Shown here piece by piece: positions 6,278 through 14,494 of a stretch of DNA of 64,000 nt. Origin of the DNA: Actinomycetota bacterium (GTDB lineage Bacteria; Actinomycetota; Nitriliruptoria; Nitriliruptorales; JAHWKO01); contig JAHWKW010000009.1 of assembly GCA_019347675.1 (NCBI GenBank), positions 1 to 64,000 on the forward strand, read 5' to 3'. Numbering within the stretch: position 1 is the first letter of the stretch; each line of letters starts with the position of its first letter. The notes under the pieces were generated by a model. It was not told the DNA's origin. It ran no database searches and saw only the letters and a list, made by a program, of their open reading frames with translations. The translations under genes were made by a program, and so were the position numbers.

Positions 6278-8232
6278 CCACGACGCTGCCCCGGTCGGCC
6301 GTGGCGGAACGTCTCGACGAGATCTGGTCCGACCAGCCGGGGATCGTGGGGTTCCTGACCACCGTCGATCACAAGCGGATCGGGATCCGCTACTTCGTCA
6401 CGGCCCTGACCTTCTTCGTGATCGGCGGGATCCAGGCGCTGCTGATGCGCACGCAGCTGGCGGTGCCCGAGAACACGTTCATCGGTCCTCAGCTGTACAA
6501 CCAGCTGATGACGATGCACGGCGTGACGATGATCTTCCTGTTCAACACCACGATCTGGGGTGGGTTCGGCAACTACTTCCTCCCGCTCCAGATCGGGACC
6601 CGCGACATGGCGTTCCCGCGCCTGAACGCGATGTCGTACTGGTTCTTCCTGCTGTCCGGGATCTTCCTGTACACCAGCCTGTTCATCGGGTTGATGCCCG
6701 ACGGCGGCTGGTTCGCCTACCCGCCGCTGACCGAGAACGAGTTCCTGCCGAACCTCACGATGGACTACTGGGCCATCGGGCTCGCCTTCCTCGGGGTGTC
6801 GACCACCGTCGGTGGCATCAACTTCATCGTCACCACGTTCAAGATGCGCGCCCCCGGGATGAGCGCGAGCCGGCTGCCGATCTTCGTGTGGTCGATCCTG
6901 GTGATGTCGTTCATGATCGTGTTCGCCCTGCCGGCGATCACGCTCGCGCAGGTGCTGCTCGAGCTCGATCGTGCCTTCGGCTTCCGCTTCTTCGACGCGA
7001 CCGCGGGCGGCGACCCGGTGCTCTACCAGCACCTGTTCTGGCTGTGGGGCCACCCGGAGGTCTACATCGTGTTCGTGCCCGCCACCGGTGTGGTGTCCAT
7101 GATCGTGGCATCCCTGTCGCGGACACCCCTGGCGGGCTACCTGCTGGTGGCTGCCGCCCTGGTGGCGCTCGGCTTCCTGAGCTTCGGGGTATGGGCACAC
7201 CACATGTTCACGGTCGGGCTGGGCTTCATGGCGCTGAGCTTCTTCTCGGCTGCGAGCTTCATGGTCAGCATCCCCAGCGGGGTGCAGTTCTTCGCCTGGA
7301 TCGCGACCCTGTGGAAGGGCAAACCGATCTTCAACACGGCGATGCTGTTCGTCATCGGGGCCTTGTTCGTCTTCCTGGCGGGCGGGATCACCGGCGTGAT
7401 GGTCGCCATGATCCCCTTCGACTTCCAGGCCCAGGACAGCTACTTCGTCGTGGCCCACTTCCACTACACGCTCGTCGGGGGCTCGGTGTTCCCGGTCTTC
7501 GGCGGCCTGTACTACTGGCTGCCGAAGATCACCGGGCGGTTGATGAACGAACGGCTCGGCAAGTGGAGCTTCTGGTTGGTCTTCATCGGTTTCAACGTGA
7601 CCTTCCTCCCGCTGCACCTGCTCGGCCTGTGGGGCATGCCCCGGCGTTACTACACCTACCTGTCCGGACTCGGCTGGGACGGCATCAACCTGGCTGCGAC
7701 CATCGGGGCGTACGTGCTGGCGGTGGGCTTCGGGGTGTCGTTCGTCAACTTCCTGTGGAGCCGCAAGCGTGGCCCTCTGGCCGGGGCGAACCCGTGGGGG
7801 GCCGGCGAGCTGGAGTGGTCCACCCCGTCGCCGGTGCCCGAGTACAACTTCCTGGAGTTCCCCCGGATCACCAGCCGGTACCCGCTGTGGGAACAGCCGC
7901 TCGAGGCGGTCAGCGACGAGGAGGAGGGCCCGCCACCCGAACGTCCGGTGCTCCTACCAGGCGAGGAAGAGGAGGAGCACTACACGCTGGCCACCGGCGG
8001 GGTGGACGCCGTGCCTGAGCAGGTCATGCCGATGCCGAGCCCGTCACCGTGGCCCCTCGGGGTCGCGGTGGGGACCATGATCTTCTGCTTCGGGGTGCTG
8101 ACCCGCGGCTTCTGGATCGGGTTGCTCGGGGTGGGCGTGATCGCTGTGTCGCTGTTCCTTTGGTACTGGCCGGAGTGGATCGAGGAGGAGGTCGAGCTGG
8201 AGGGCACCGAGGTCGAGGAGGCCCTGCGATGA
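6274..8232 (+). CDS. ctaD: Cytochrome c oxidase subunit I
   Basis: This is the 652-residue catalytic haem-copper subunit, which reduces oxygen and pumps protons at haem a/a3-CuB. The family signatures are present: WGHPEVYIVF with the CuB His and cross-linked Tyr, the CuB pair in HHMFTVG, and the haem-ligand segment HFHYTLVGG. After the usual twelve helices there is an acidic linker. Two further helices (about residues 590-635) end in WYWPEWIEEE. This tail resembles the extra C-terminal helices of caa3-type subunit I. It starts at a GTG that overlaps the ctaC stop, and its end overlaps a tiny frame leading into ctaE. Confidence 0.95.
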   Translation: MTTTLPRSAVAERLDEIWSDQPGIVGFLTTVDHKRIGIRYFVTALTFFVIGGIQALLMRTQLAVPENTFIGPQLYNQLMTMHGVTMIFLFNTTIWGGFGNYFLPLQIGTRDMAFPRLNAMSYWFFLLSGIFLYTSLFIGLMPDGGWFAYPPLTENEFLPNLTMDYWAIGLAFLGVSTTVGGINFIVTTFKMRAPGMSASRLPIFVWSILVMSFMIVFALPAITLAQVLLELDRAFGFRFFDATAGGDPVLYQHLFWLWGHPEVYIVFVPATGVVSMIVASLSRTPLAGYLLVAAALVALGFLSFGVWAHHMFTVGLGFMALSFFSAASFMVSIPSGVQFFAWIATLWKGKPIFNTAMLFVIGALFVFLAGGITGVMVAMIPFDFQAQDSYFVVAHFHYTLVGGSVFPVFGGLYYWLPKITGRLMNERLGKWSFWLVFIGFNVTFLPLHLLGLWGMPRRYYTYLSGLGWDGINLAATIGAYVLAVGFGVSFVNFLWSRKRGPLAGANPWGAGELEWSTPSPVPEYNFLEFPRITSRYPLWEQPLEAVSDEEEGPPPERPVLLPGEEEEEHYTLATGGVDAVPEQVMPMPSPSPWPLGVAVGTMIFCFGVLTRGFWIGLLGVGVIAVSLFLWYWPEWIEEEVELEGTEVEEALR

Positions 8233-8264
8233 CGACCGCGCAGGCGGCGGGAGACCGGCCATGA
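8229..8264 (+). CDS. Eleven-codon frame bridging ctaD and ctaE
   Basis: ATG at 8229 overlaps the ctaD stop (ATGA). The frame MTTAQAAGDRP ends in a TGA that overlaps the ATG of ctaE in the same way. Such back-to-back ATGA overlaps would pass re-initiating ribosomes from ctaD to ctaE. It could equally be an accidental gap between the two genes. No function for the peptide itself is suggested. Confidence 0.3.
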   Translation: MTTAQAAGDRP

Positions 8265-8878
8265 GCGGCGTCGGGACCACCGCACACGGGCCGGTCGTCG
8301 AGATCCGCCCTGGCCGGTCGACCGCCTGGTGGGGGATGATCAGCCTGATCGTGACCGAGGGTGTGCTGTTCGGCCTGCTCCTGTTCGTCTACTTCTACTT
8401 CTGGGCCGGACTGGGCGACTGGCCCCCGCCCGGCGTGCCGGTGCCGGAGCTGGTCGGGTCGGGGATCCGTTCGGCCCTCCTGCTCGGCAGCACGGCACCG
8501 GTGATCCTGGCCGAGCGCAGCCTCATGGAACGCGGAGACACCGCCAAGTGCGCCATGTGGCTCGTCGTCGCCCTCGCGATGGCCGCGATGTTCCTGATCG
8601 GCCACATCCAGGAACAACTCCTTCTGTTCGCGGAGCTCTCCCCGACCGAGACCGCGTACGGCTCCGCGGTGGTGACGATCCTGAACTTCCACGCGGTCCA
8701 CCTGATCATCGGCATGATCGCCTTGACGTTCGTGCTGACCCACGTGCTCCGCCGCCGGATCACCGCGGAGCGCCACACGATGCTGGAGATCGGCGGGATG
8801 TACTGGCACTTCGTGGACGTGATCTGGGTGTTCGTGTACGGGGCGCTGTACCTCTCGCCACGCGTGCTGTCCGGCTGA
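8261..8878 (+). CDS. ctaE: Cytochrome c oxidase subunit III
   Basis: This 205-residue protein has five membrane helices, the short form of subunit III common in actinobacteria and caa3 oxidases. Typical signatures are the conserved first helix (TEGVLFGLLLFVYFYFWAG), the segment NFHAVHLIIGMIAL with the paired His, and the terminal block MYWHFVDVIWVFVY. It stabilises subunit I and its proton supply. Its ATG overlaps the stop of the preceding 11-codon frame. The next gene begins 4 bp after its stop. Confidence 0.95.
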   Translation: MSGVGTTAHGPVVEIRPGRSTAWWGMISLIVTEGVLFGLLLFVYFYFWAGLGDWPPPGVPVPELVGSGIRSALLLGSTAPVILAERSLMERGDTAKCAMWLVVALAMAAMFLIGHIQEQLLLFAELSPTETAYGSAVVTILNFHAVHLIIGMIALTFVLTHVLRRRITAERHTMLEIGGMYWHFVDVIWVFVYGALYLSPRVLSG

Positions 8879-8882
8879 ACCG

Positions 8883-9224
8883 ATGATGATGGCGGAGAAG
8901 GCGGAACACGCCGGCGGGATGGGGCTGTGGTACGGCCTGGTTGCCGGGATCGCGTTCTGGGGTGCCCACATAGCCGGGATGGCCGCGATCACCCCCTACG
9001 TGTGCCACAGCGGCCAGATGGTCTGGTACCACGTGCTCACGTTCGCAACGCTGGCGCCGACCGCGGCGGCGCTGATCCCGACCTGGGCGGCGTGGCGGGA
9101 CGAGGACGCCTCGTCGGGGGTGCGCTTCCTCGGGGGGATGGGCCTCCTGCTCACCGCCATCTTCGGTCTGGCGATCATGGCTGAGTACGTCCCGGTGTTC
9201 ATCTTCGACCCGTGTGCGGCCTGA
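8883..9224 (+). CDS. Small oxidase-operon membrane protein
   Basis: This encodes 113 residues with three hydrophobic segments (about 15-40, 48-68 and 85-108). The last two residues before the stop are Ala-Ala after FDPC. It lies 4 bp after ctaE, and its stop TGA shares a base with the ATG of ctaG, so it belongs to the oxidase operon. The position matches small subunit-IV-like or unnamed membrane proteins of other caa3 operons. I cannot align it to a named family with confidence. No metal- or haem-binding motif is obvious beyond a few histidines. Confidence 0.75.
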   Translation: MMMAEKAEHAGGMGLWYGLVAGIAFWGAHIAGMAAITPYVCHSGQMVWYHVLTFATLAPTAAALIPTWAAWRDEDASSGVRFLGGMGLLLTAIFGLAIMAEYVPVFIFDPCAA

Positions 9225-10087
9225 TGGGCCGCATCGTCGCCCACGCTGGTCAGCCGCTCAGCCCCGAACGCTTTGCGGCGGCGTGGAGCTTCGAACCGCT
9301 GATCGTGGCGGTGCTCGTCGCTGGGGTGGCGGTCTACGGCGCCGGGCTGCGGCGAGTGCGCTCCACGGAGGCCGGCCGACGTGCGCTCCCGCCGTGGCGC
9401 ACGCGGTGCTTCGCCGCCGCGGTGACGCTCGCCGCGGTGGCGCTGCTGTCGCCCCTCGAGGCGCTCGCGCACGAGCTGTTCGGGGCGCACATGCTGCAGC
9501 ACGTGCTGCTGACACTGGTGGTGCCACCGCTGCTGGTGCTCGCCCGTCCGGTGCTGGTCGGGTCCATGGGGCTGCCGCTGCGCGCCCGCCGGACCCTGTC
9601 CGTGGCGCGGGTACGCCTGCCGCAGCCGGGGACCCGCCCGGTCGGCTTCGCGGTTGCGGCCGTGGTCGTGCACGTCACGACCCTGTGGGTGTGGCACGTA
9701 CCGGCGCTGTACGAGGCGGCGCTCGATCACGCGATCGTCCACGTGGTGGAGCACACCACGCTGATCGCCGGGGCGCTGCCGTTGTGGTGGGTCGCGGCCG
9801 AGCCGCGCGGTCGGTACGCGAACGCGGTTGGGGTCGCGGCTCTGTTCGCCGGCGTGTTCCTGTCAGGCGTCCTGGTCCGGCTGGTCACGTTCGCCGGTGA
9901 GGCGTGGTACCCGCACCACATCGTGGGGGCACTGCGGTGGGGCCTGACACCGTTGGAGGACCAGCAGCTCGCCGGGGGCCTGATGCTCTTCCCCGGTGGA
10001 CTCGCGTACCTGATCGGCGGGGTGCTGCTGTTCCTACGCTGGTTACGCGCTGACGAGCGTGCCGCGCTGCTGCACGGCCGGATCTGA
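9224..10087 (+). CDS. ctaG: Caa3-type cytochrome c oxidase assembly factor CtaG
   Basis: This 287-residue polytopic membrane protein belongs to the caa3_CtaG family, which helps to deliver copper or assemble the oxidase in the membrane. About seven hydrophobic segments are visible. The conserved His blocks are GAHMLQHVLLTL, HVTTLWVWHVPALYEAAL and 'DHAIVHVVEHTTLI', with WYPHHIVGAL near the end. An open GTG lies upstream at 9212, but the ATG at 9224 overlaps the previous stop (TGATG) and is preferred. It is unrelated in sequence to the mitochondrial Cox11-type CtaG. Confidence 0.9.
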   Translation: MGRIVAHAGQPLSPERFAAAWSFEPLIVAVLVAGVAVYGAGLRRVRSTEAGRRALPPWRTRCFAAAVTLAAVALLSPLEALAHELFGAHMLQHVLLTLVVPPLLVLARPVLVGSMGLPLRARRTLSVARVRLPQPGTRPVGFAVAAVVVHVTTLWVWHVPALYEAALDHAIVHVVEHTTLIAGALPLWWVAAEPRGRYANAVGVAALFAGVFLSGVLVRLVTFAGEAWYPHHIVGALRWGLTPLEDQQLAGGLMLFPGGLAYLIGGVLLFLRWLRADERAALLHGRI

Positions 10088-10096
10088 GGAGAAGCG

Positions 10097-10477
10097 ATGG
10101 CACCCAGAAGCTGGTGGCTGGCTTGCAGCCTGGCGGTGGCTGCGGTGGTGGCGGCATGTGACGTGGTCCCCGGCCGCGCCCCCGAAGCGGGCACCGAGAC
10201 CCAGGTGGAGCTCGGCCGGGAACTGATCCAGCGGTACGGCTGTGGCAGCTGCCACACCATCCCCGGGATCCGCGGGGCCAACGGGCTGGTCGCTCCGCCG
10301 CTGACGAACTTCAGCCAGCGGGCGTACGTGGCCGGGGCCCTGCCCAACACGCCGGAGAACGTCGCACGCTGGGTTCAGGACCCGCCCAGCATCGAACCGG
10401 GGACCGCCATGCCGGTCCTGGGCGTCACCGAGGAAGAGGCGGGCAACATCGCCGCCTACCTGCACAGCATCAAGTAG
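10097..10477 (+). CDS. Lipoprotein c-type cytochrome
   Basis: This encodes 126 residues with a signal peptide ending in a lipobox (VAAC, Cys about residue 21) and one haem-binding motif CGSCH (about residue 50). A carboxyl Met (GTAMPVLG) probably gives the sixth ligand. It is a membrane-tethered monohaem cytochrome outside the membrane, well placed to shuttle electrons between the bc complex encoded by the facing operon and CtaC. AGGAG lies just before the ATG. It ends the oxidase operon, converging on qcrB. Alternatively it may be a subunit of the oxidase itself. Confidence 0.9.
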   Translation: MAPRSWWLACSLAVAAVVAACDVVPGRAPEAGTETQVELGRELIQRYGCGSCHTIPGIRGANGLVAPPLTNFSQRAYVAGALPNTPENVARWVQDPPSIEPGTAMPVLGVTEEEAGNIAAYLHSIK

Positions 10478-10549
10478 CCGGGTCAAGTAGCGACAGATCC
10501 GCGCCGTTCGGGGCGGCTCCCGACCCCTGACAGTGCGACACACCCGGCT
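10476..10549. terminator. Possible bidirectional terminator between the oxidase and bc operons
   Basis: The convergent gap holds an outer inverted repeat AGCCGGGT/ACCCGGCT (10476-10483 and 10542-10549). An inner short hairpin TCGGG/CCCGA lies at 10508-10523. The stems are modest and no U-run is seen, so the assignment rests mainly on position. Confidence 0.3.
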
Positions 10550-10559
10550 GACCTTGACG

Positions 10560-11951
10560 CTACTCCTCTTCCGCCGGCGACGCGCCATGGCCGTAGGCCG
10601 GAGCCGGGCGGGGCGCAGGCTGTGCGGCCTCGGCCTCGGCCCCAGCCCGTGCCGGCCGCTGCGATGATCCCGCCAGGTCACGGCACCACCGGTAGGTGAT
10701 CAACGCCACCAGGATCGGGACCACCAGCGCGGCGGCCCGCAGGGTGTACATCGTCGACACGATGCTGACGTTCAACTGGGTGGCGATGATGTCCTGAGCA
10801 CCAGCGATGTGGAGGACCACGTAGAACGACAGGCCTGCGGCGCCGAACGCGGTGCGGATCGGGCGGTCGCGCGGCCGGTCAAGGATGTGGTGGTAGCCCC
10901 AGTCCCGTGTGAGGGTGCGCTCCAGGGCGGGGTAGAAGTACAGGACGACGAACGTCAGGGTCGGTAGGAGCACCGCGGGGAAGAACGGGTTGGCGAGCAT
11001 GAACCCCCAGCCGGTGAACTCCCACGCCGGGAAGATCCGCAGCGCACCCTCGAGCCAGCCCATGTACCAGTCGGGCTGCGCGCCGGTGCTCACGATGAAC
11101 GGTTCGTACGGGCCGTAGTACCACACCGGGTTGATCTGGACCAGGCCGCCGAGCGCCGCCAGCACCGCGGTGGTCAGCGCGAACATCCCGAACGACATCG
11201 CGGTGTACGTCGGCCACAGCCGCGCCCCCACCACGTTGCGCTGGGTACGGCCCGGGCCCGGGAACTGCGTGTGGGTCTGGCGGAAGACCAGCGCGAGGTG
11301 CACGCCGATCAGCCCGGCGAGCAACGCGGGAAGCAGGAACACGTGGCCGGTGAACAACCGCGACATGATGTACTCGCCCGGGAACGGGCCGCCGAAGATC
11401 AGCGACGTGGTCCAGGTCCCGATCAGGGGGATCGACTCCATCACCGCATGAGCGATCCGCAGGCCCGTCCCCGACAGCAGATCGTCCAACAGCGAGTAGC
11501 CGGCGAAGCCCTCGATCAGCGAGATCAGCAGGAGCGTCACGCCGATCGCCCAGTTCAGCTCGCGGGGACGGCGGAACGCCCCGGTGAAGAACACCCGCGA
11601 CAGGTGCACGACGATCGCCGCGACGAACACCAGGGCCGCCCAGTGGTGCATCTGGCGGAAGAACAGGCCGGCCCGCACGTCGAAGCTGAGCTGGATCACC
11701 GAGTGGTACGCGGCCGTCATCTCGACGCCACGCAGCGGGGCGTAGCTGCCCTCGTAGGTGGTGTCGACCAGGGACGACTCGTAGAACACCGCGAGGAACG
11801 TCCCGGTCATGACCAGGATCACGAAGCAGTACAGCGCCACCTCACCGAACAGGAACGTCCAGCTCTCCGGGAAGATCTTGGTCAGCTTCTTCTCGGCGAA
11901 CTCCGACCCGCCGACGCGGCGGTCGACCCACCGGGCGAGGCGCTCGATCAC
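10560..11951 (-). CDS. qcrB: Cytochrome bc complex cytochrome b subunit
   Basis: This 463-residue membrane subunit carries two b haems and the quinol sites. The haem-binding helices are seen as 'FDVRAGLFFRQMHHWAALVFV' (MHHW) with 'AAIVVHLSRVFF', and as the second pair near GHVFLLPALLAGLIGVHLAL. The C-terminal half has the long extra helices found in actinobacterial QcrB. The last ~35 residues are Ala/Pro/Glu-rich and probably disordered. The GTG start at 11949-11951 overlaps the qcrA stop (GTGA). A longer upstream frame exists but lies within qcrA. It is the last gene of qcrC-qcrA-qcrB. Confidence 0.95.
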   Translation of the reverse strand: MIERLARWVDRRVGGSEFAEKKLTKIFPESWTFLFGEVALYCFVILVMTGTFLAVFYESSLVDTTYEGSYAPLRGVEMTAAYHSVIQLSFDVRAGLFFRQMHHWAALVFVAAIVVHLSRVFFTGAFRRPRELNWAIGVTLLLISLIEGFAGYSLLDDLLSGTGLRIAHAVMESIPLIGTWTTSLIFGGPFPGEYIMSRLFTGHVFLLPALLAGLIGVHLALVFRQTHTQFPGPGRTQRNVVGARLWPTYTAMSFGMFALTTAVLAALGGLVQINPVWYYGPYEPFIVSTGAQPDWYMGWLEGALRIFPAWEFTGWGFMLANPFFPAVLLPTLTFVVLYFYPALERTLTRDWGYHHILDRPRDRPIRTAFGAAGLSFYVVLHIAGAQDIIATQLNVSIVSTMYTLRAAALVVPILVALITYRWCRDLAGSSQRPARAGAEAEAAQPAPRPAPAYGHGASPAEEE

Positions 11952-12847
11952 CCTGTCTCCTGGCGCGCAGCCGACGGCCAGGTCCAAAAGCCGGGCCCCA
12001 CCGGCACGTCGTAGTCGCCGCGTGCGATCAGGTAGCCCTGACCGTCGACAGCGAGGGGGAGCTGGGGGAGCGGGCGGGTCGCGGGACCGAACGTCGGCTT
12101 AGCCCCCTGCAGGACGTCGAAGGCGCTCTGATGGCACGGACAGAACAGCTGCTGGGTCTCGACCTGGTACAGGCCCACGGGACAGCCGTTGTGGGTGCAG
12201 ACCTTGGAGTAGGCCACGTACCCGTCGACCGACCAGTCCTCGCGCCCGTCGAGCGGCTCGAAGATGTCGGAAGGAACCCGGAGCAGGACCGTCTGGGCGT
12301 CCGCGTCGTGGATGTGGCCCTCCGGGAAGACGGTCAGGATGCCGTTGACGTCGAGCTCATCGACCGGGACCGGGTGGCCTTCCTCGGTCACGAGCCGCAC
12401 TCCGCGGTTCCAGGCAGTGCGAGCGCGCTCGGGGAACGGGGAGGGGCCCAGCGAGCGGATCGGGAACAGTGACGCCAGTCCGGTCACGCCGACGGCGGCG
12501 AACAGCAGCCGCCCCAGGAGCCGGCGGCGACCGATCTCCTCGAGGCTGTCGTCGTACGTTGCGAGCATTTTCGCCCGCTCGTCGGGGTTGCCCCCGGGGA
12601 ACGGGCGCTCCTCCTCCTCGGGGCCGTGCGGCATCAGCTTGTGCGCCCAGATCACCGATCCGATCCCGATCGCGGCGGTCGCGACCGCCAGTGACCCGCC
12701 GAGCGCCTGGGTGTACCACCCGGTCTCCGCACCGACGGAGTACACGATCGCGAACGCGATCCCGCCGCCGATGCCGACCACGAAGGCGATGGTCGCGGCG
12801 ACCGTCGCCACGCGCTGGTCGCGTCCGTCCTTCGATTCGGCGCTCAC
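11948..12847 (-). CDS. qcrA: Rieske iron-sulfur subunit of the cytochrome bc complex
   Basis: This 299-residue protein has about three membrane segments in its first half, the actinobacterial arrangement, and a carboxyl Rieske domain. The cluster ligands are CTHNGC (about residue 217) and CPCHQSAFD (about 236), so the 2Fe-2S site is intact. It transfers electrons from quinol to the haems of QcrC. The GTG start (12845-12847) overlaps the qcrC stop, and its own stop overlaps the qcrB start, indicating tight translational coupling. Confidence 0.95.
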   Translation of the reverse strand: MSAESKDGRDQRVATVAATIAFVVGIGGGIAFAIVYSVGAETGWYTQALGGSLAVATAAIGIGSVIWAHKLMPHGPEEEERPFPGGNPDERAKMLATYDDSLEEIGRRRLLGRLLFAAVGVTGLASLFPIRSLGPSPFPERARTAWNRGVRLVTEEGHPVPVDELDVNGILTVFPEGHIHDADAQTVLLRVPSDIFEPLDGREDWSVDGYVAYSKVCTHNGCPVGLYQVETQQLFCPCHQSAFDVLQGAKPTFGPATRPLPQLPLAVDGQGYLIARGDYDVPVGPGFWTWPSAARQETG

Positions 12848-13620
12848 GTTCGCCTCCCGATCCACGCAGCCGCGACCAACAGCGCTCCCAGCCCGAACAA
12901 CCACGCGATGGCGCCCTCGCTGTACGGCCCGAAGTGGCCGAGCGAGATGCCGCCCGCGTCGGTGGGCTGCTGTAGCTCCAGTGCCACGAAGGACGCGATC
13001 GCGTTGGCGTCCTCCTCGCTGATCTGCTCCTCGGAGAAGGCCGGCATGGGCCCCGGACCGATCCGGAGCGCCTCGACGACCTCCACGGGCGTGGCTCGGA
13101 ACAGCGGCGGAGACTGTTCCACCCCTATCAGCGCTCCGCCGGTGCCCGCGAACTGGTGACACGCCGCGCAGTGGAGCCGGTACAGCTCGCCGCCGTGAGC
13201 GACGTCTTCCGGGTCGACCTCCACCCGGGGGATCGACGGCCCGCGCGTGAAACGAGCCGTGTAGCGCACCAGCGCGTCGATCTCCTCCTCGGCGTAGGCG
13301 GGTTCGCGTCGGCGGGTCGGCTCGTCGGGTTCGCTGATCGGCATGTACCCGGTGGTCAGGTAGAAGTGCACCGCCGCGGTCCCCGACTCCTCCAGCGACG
13401 GACCGCGGCTCGTGCCCTCGCCTTGCGGACCGTGGCAGTACGCGCAGTCGCGCTGGAACAGATGCTCCGCGGAGGGCGCCTCGGGACGAGGCTTCTGTGG
13501 CTGGGGCTGGACCTGCGCTGACGCGTCGGGCCCCCGTCCGGCGACGACGACGGCGAGCAGAGCGAACGCAGCGGCCGACACAGCCGCCACGCCTCGCCCT
13601 CTCCGGCCGCGGCCGATCAC
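12844..13620 (-). CDS. qcrC: Diheme cytochrome c subunit of the bc complex
   Basis: This encodes 258 residues with an amino-terminal signal/anchor (AAVSAAAFALLAVVVAG), two cytochrome c domains with CAYCH and CAACH, and a carboxyl membrane helix (IAWLFGLGALLVAAAWIG). This is the typical actinobacterial QcrC, which replaces c1 plus a soluble cytochrome c. The GTG at 13618-13620 is chosen because GGAGG lies upstream and the signal sequence starts there. The frame is open 56 codons further. It is the first gene of the qcr operon, divergent from a DUF4383 gene. Confidence 0.9.
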   Translation of the reverse strand: MIGRGRRGRGVAAVSAAAFALLAVVVAGRGPDASAQVQPQPQKPRPEAPSAEHLFQRDCAYCHGPQGEGTSRGPSLEESGTAAVHFYLTTGYMPISEPDEPTRRREPAYAEEEIDALVRYTARFTRGPSIPRVEVDPEDVAHGGELYRLHCAACHQFAGTGGALIGVEQSPPLFRATPVEVVEALRIGPGPMPAFSEEQISEEDANAIASFVALELQQPTDAGGISLGHFGPYSEGAIAWLFGLGALLVAAAWIGRRT

Positions 13621-13813
13621 GACCTCGTCGATCCCTCCGCCACGAGAGACACTTCTTAGCACAGAGACGCGCCAAGTCGTGGTCGACGCCACGCCCCGTT
13701 CGGTCAACCCGAGGCGGCCTGACGATCGCGGCGGTCGTCCGCCGTCGCCGTCGCCGCCCTGACTGGGTCGCTCGGCGAGTAGCGTCACACAGGTCCGTCG
13801 TGAGGAGGCAGTG

Positions 13814-14203
13814 GTGGCCCGAGGGTTTGCCTACGTCGCCGGGTTCGTCTACGTGGTACTCGGCGTGGTCGGGTTCGCCGTCACCGGGTTCGAGCACTGG
13901 GTCGAGGCCGACACCGACACCTACATCGCGTGGTTCCGGCTCAACTCGACCCTCAACCTGGTTCACGCGGCGCTGGGGACCGTGCTGCTGTGGGCCGGCA
14001 CCGAGCCACCGGGGGCCGTGCGCCCGGTCGTCACCACCGTGGGGCTGGTGTTCCTCGTGTTCGGGGTCGCCGGGTTCGCACTGACGGGGAATGCGGAGTG
14101 GAACGTGCTCGCGCTGAACCGGGCGGACGGGGTCCTGTACCTCGCGACGGGTGTGGCCGCGTTGGCAGCTGCCCGAGACGCGCGCACGGCACCGGCGACG
14201 TAG
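13814..14203 (+). CDS. DUF4383 family membrane protein
   Basis: This encodes about 129 residues with four hydrophobic segments. The DUF4383 pattern is visible: a first helix (FAYVAGFVYVVLGVVGF), then 'LNSTLNLVHAALGTVLL', and later 'LNRADGVLYLATGVAAL'. The family is common in actinobacteria and its role is unknown. GAGGAGG at 13802-13808 is only 2 bases from the GTG at 13811 but 5 from the GTG at 13814, so the second is preferred. It is transcribed alone, divergent from qcrC. Confidence 0.8.
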   Translation: MARGFAYVAGFVYVVLGVVGFAVTGFEHWVEADTDTYIAWFRLNSTLNLVHAALGTVLLWAGTEPPGAVRPVVTTVGLVFLVFGVAGFALTGNAEWNVLALNRADGVLYLATGVAALAAARDARTAPAT

Positions 14204-14207
14204 ACGG

Positions 14208-14420
14208 CTAGGGCAGTTCACCCGCTCGCCGCAGCGCGTCGACGAGCTGTGACTTGTTCATCCGGGACCGGCCGGGGATGTCGGCCGCCCGGGCCATCTC
14301 GTACAGCTCCTCCTTGGTGTAGTCGGGACCAGGGTTCGTCCCTGTGACGATCGCCGCCGCACGTGGGGACAGGCCGCGGTCCCGCAGCTCGCGGTAGCGG
14401 CCGCCCTCGTCGTTCGCCAT
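14208..14420 (-). CDS. Small protein with Rho N-terminal/SAP-like helix-extended motif (DUF7218-like)
   Basis: This encodes 70 residues from an ATG at 14418-14420. The first half contains 'ELRDRGLSPRAAAIVTG', and the second half has the SAP/Rho-N signature GRSRMNKSQLVDALRRAG, a short nucleic-acid-binding helical motif. Similar small proteins are widespread in actinobacteria and rhizobia. They are assumed to bind nucleic acid, but a cellular role is not established. It converges on the DUF4383 gene, 4 bp away. It follows the heptose operon by about 70 bp, and could be its tail or separate. Confidence 0.7.
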   Translation of the reverse strand: MANDEGGRYRELRDRGLSPRAAAIVTGTNPGPDYTKEELYEMARAADIPGRSRMNKSQLVDALRRAGELP

Positions 14421-14494
14421 GTCGACAGCCTTCTCTCCCCGCCCTCGCGGGCACCGGGCAGACGGAACCACGCTATCGCGCCAGGGGTCGGTGC

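Noticed and set aside
6256-7617. Long open frame (453 codons) on the strand opposite ctaD
   Set aside because: It is a shadow of a high-GC gene. The product is a Glu/His/Arg-rich low-complexity string, while ctaD on the other strand has all oxidase motifs.
12848-14221. Upstream extension of the qcrA frame giving a 757-codon open frame
   Set aside because: The part beyond 12847 lies over qcrC in another frame and reads as Arg/Gly-rich nonsense. QcrA begins at the GTG 12847 by homology.
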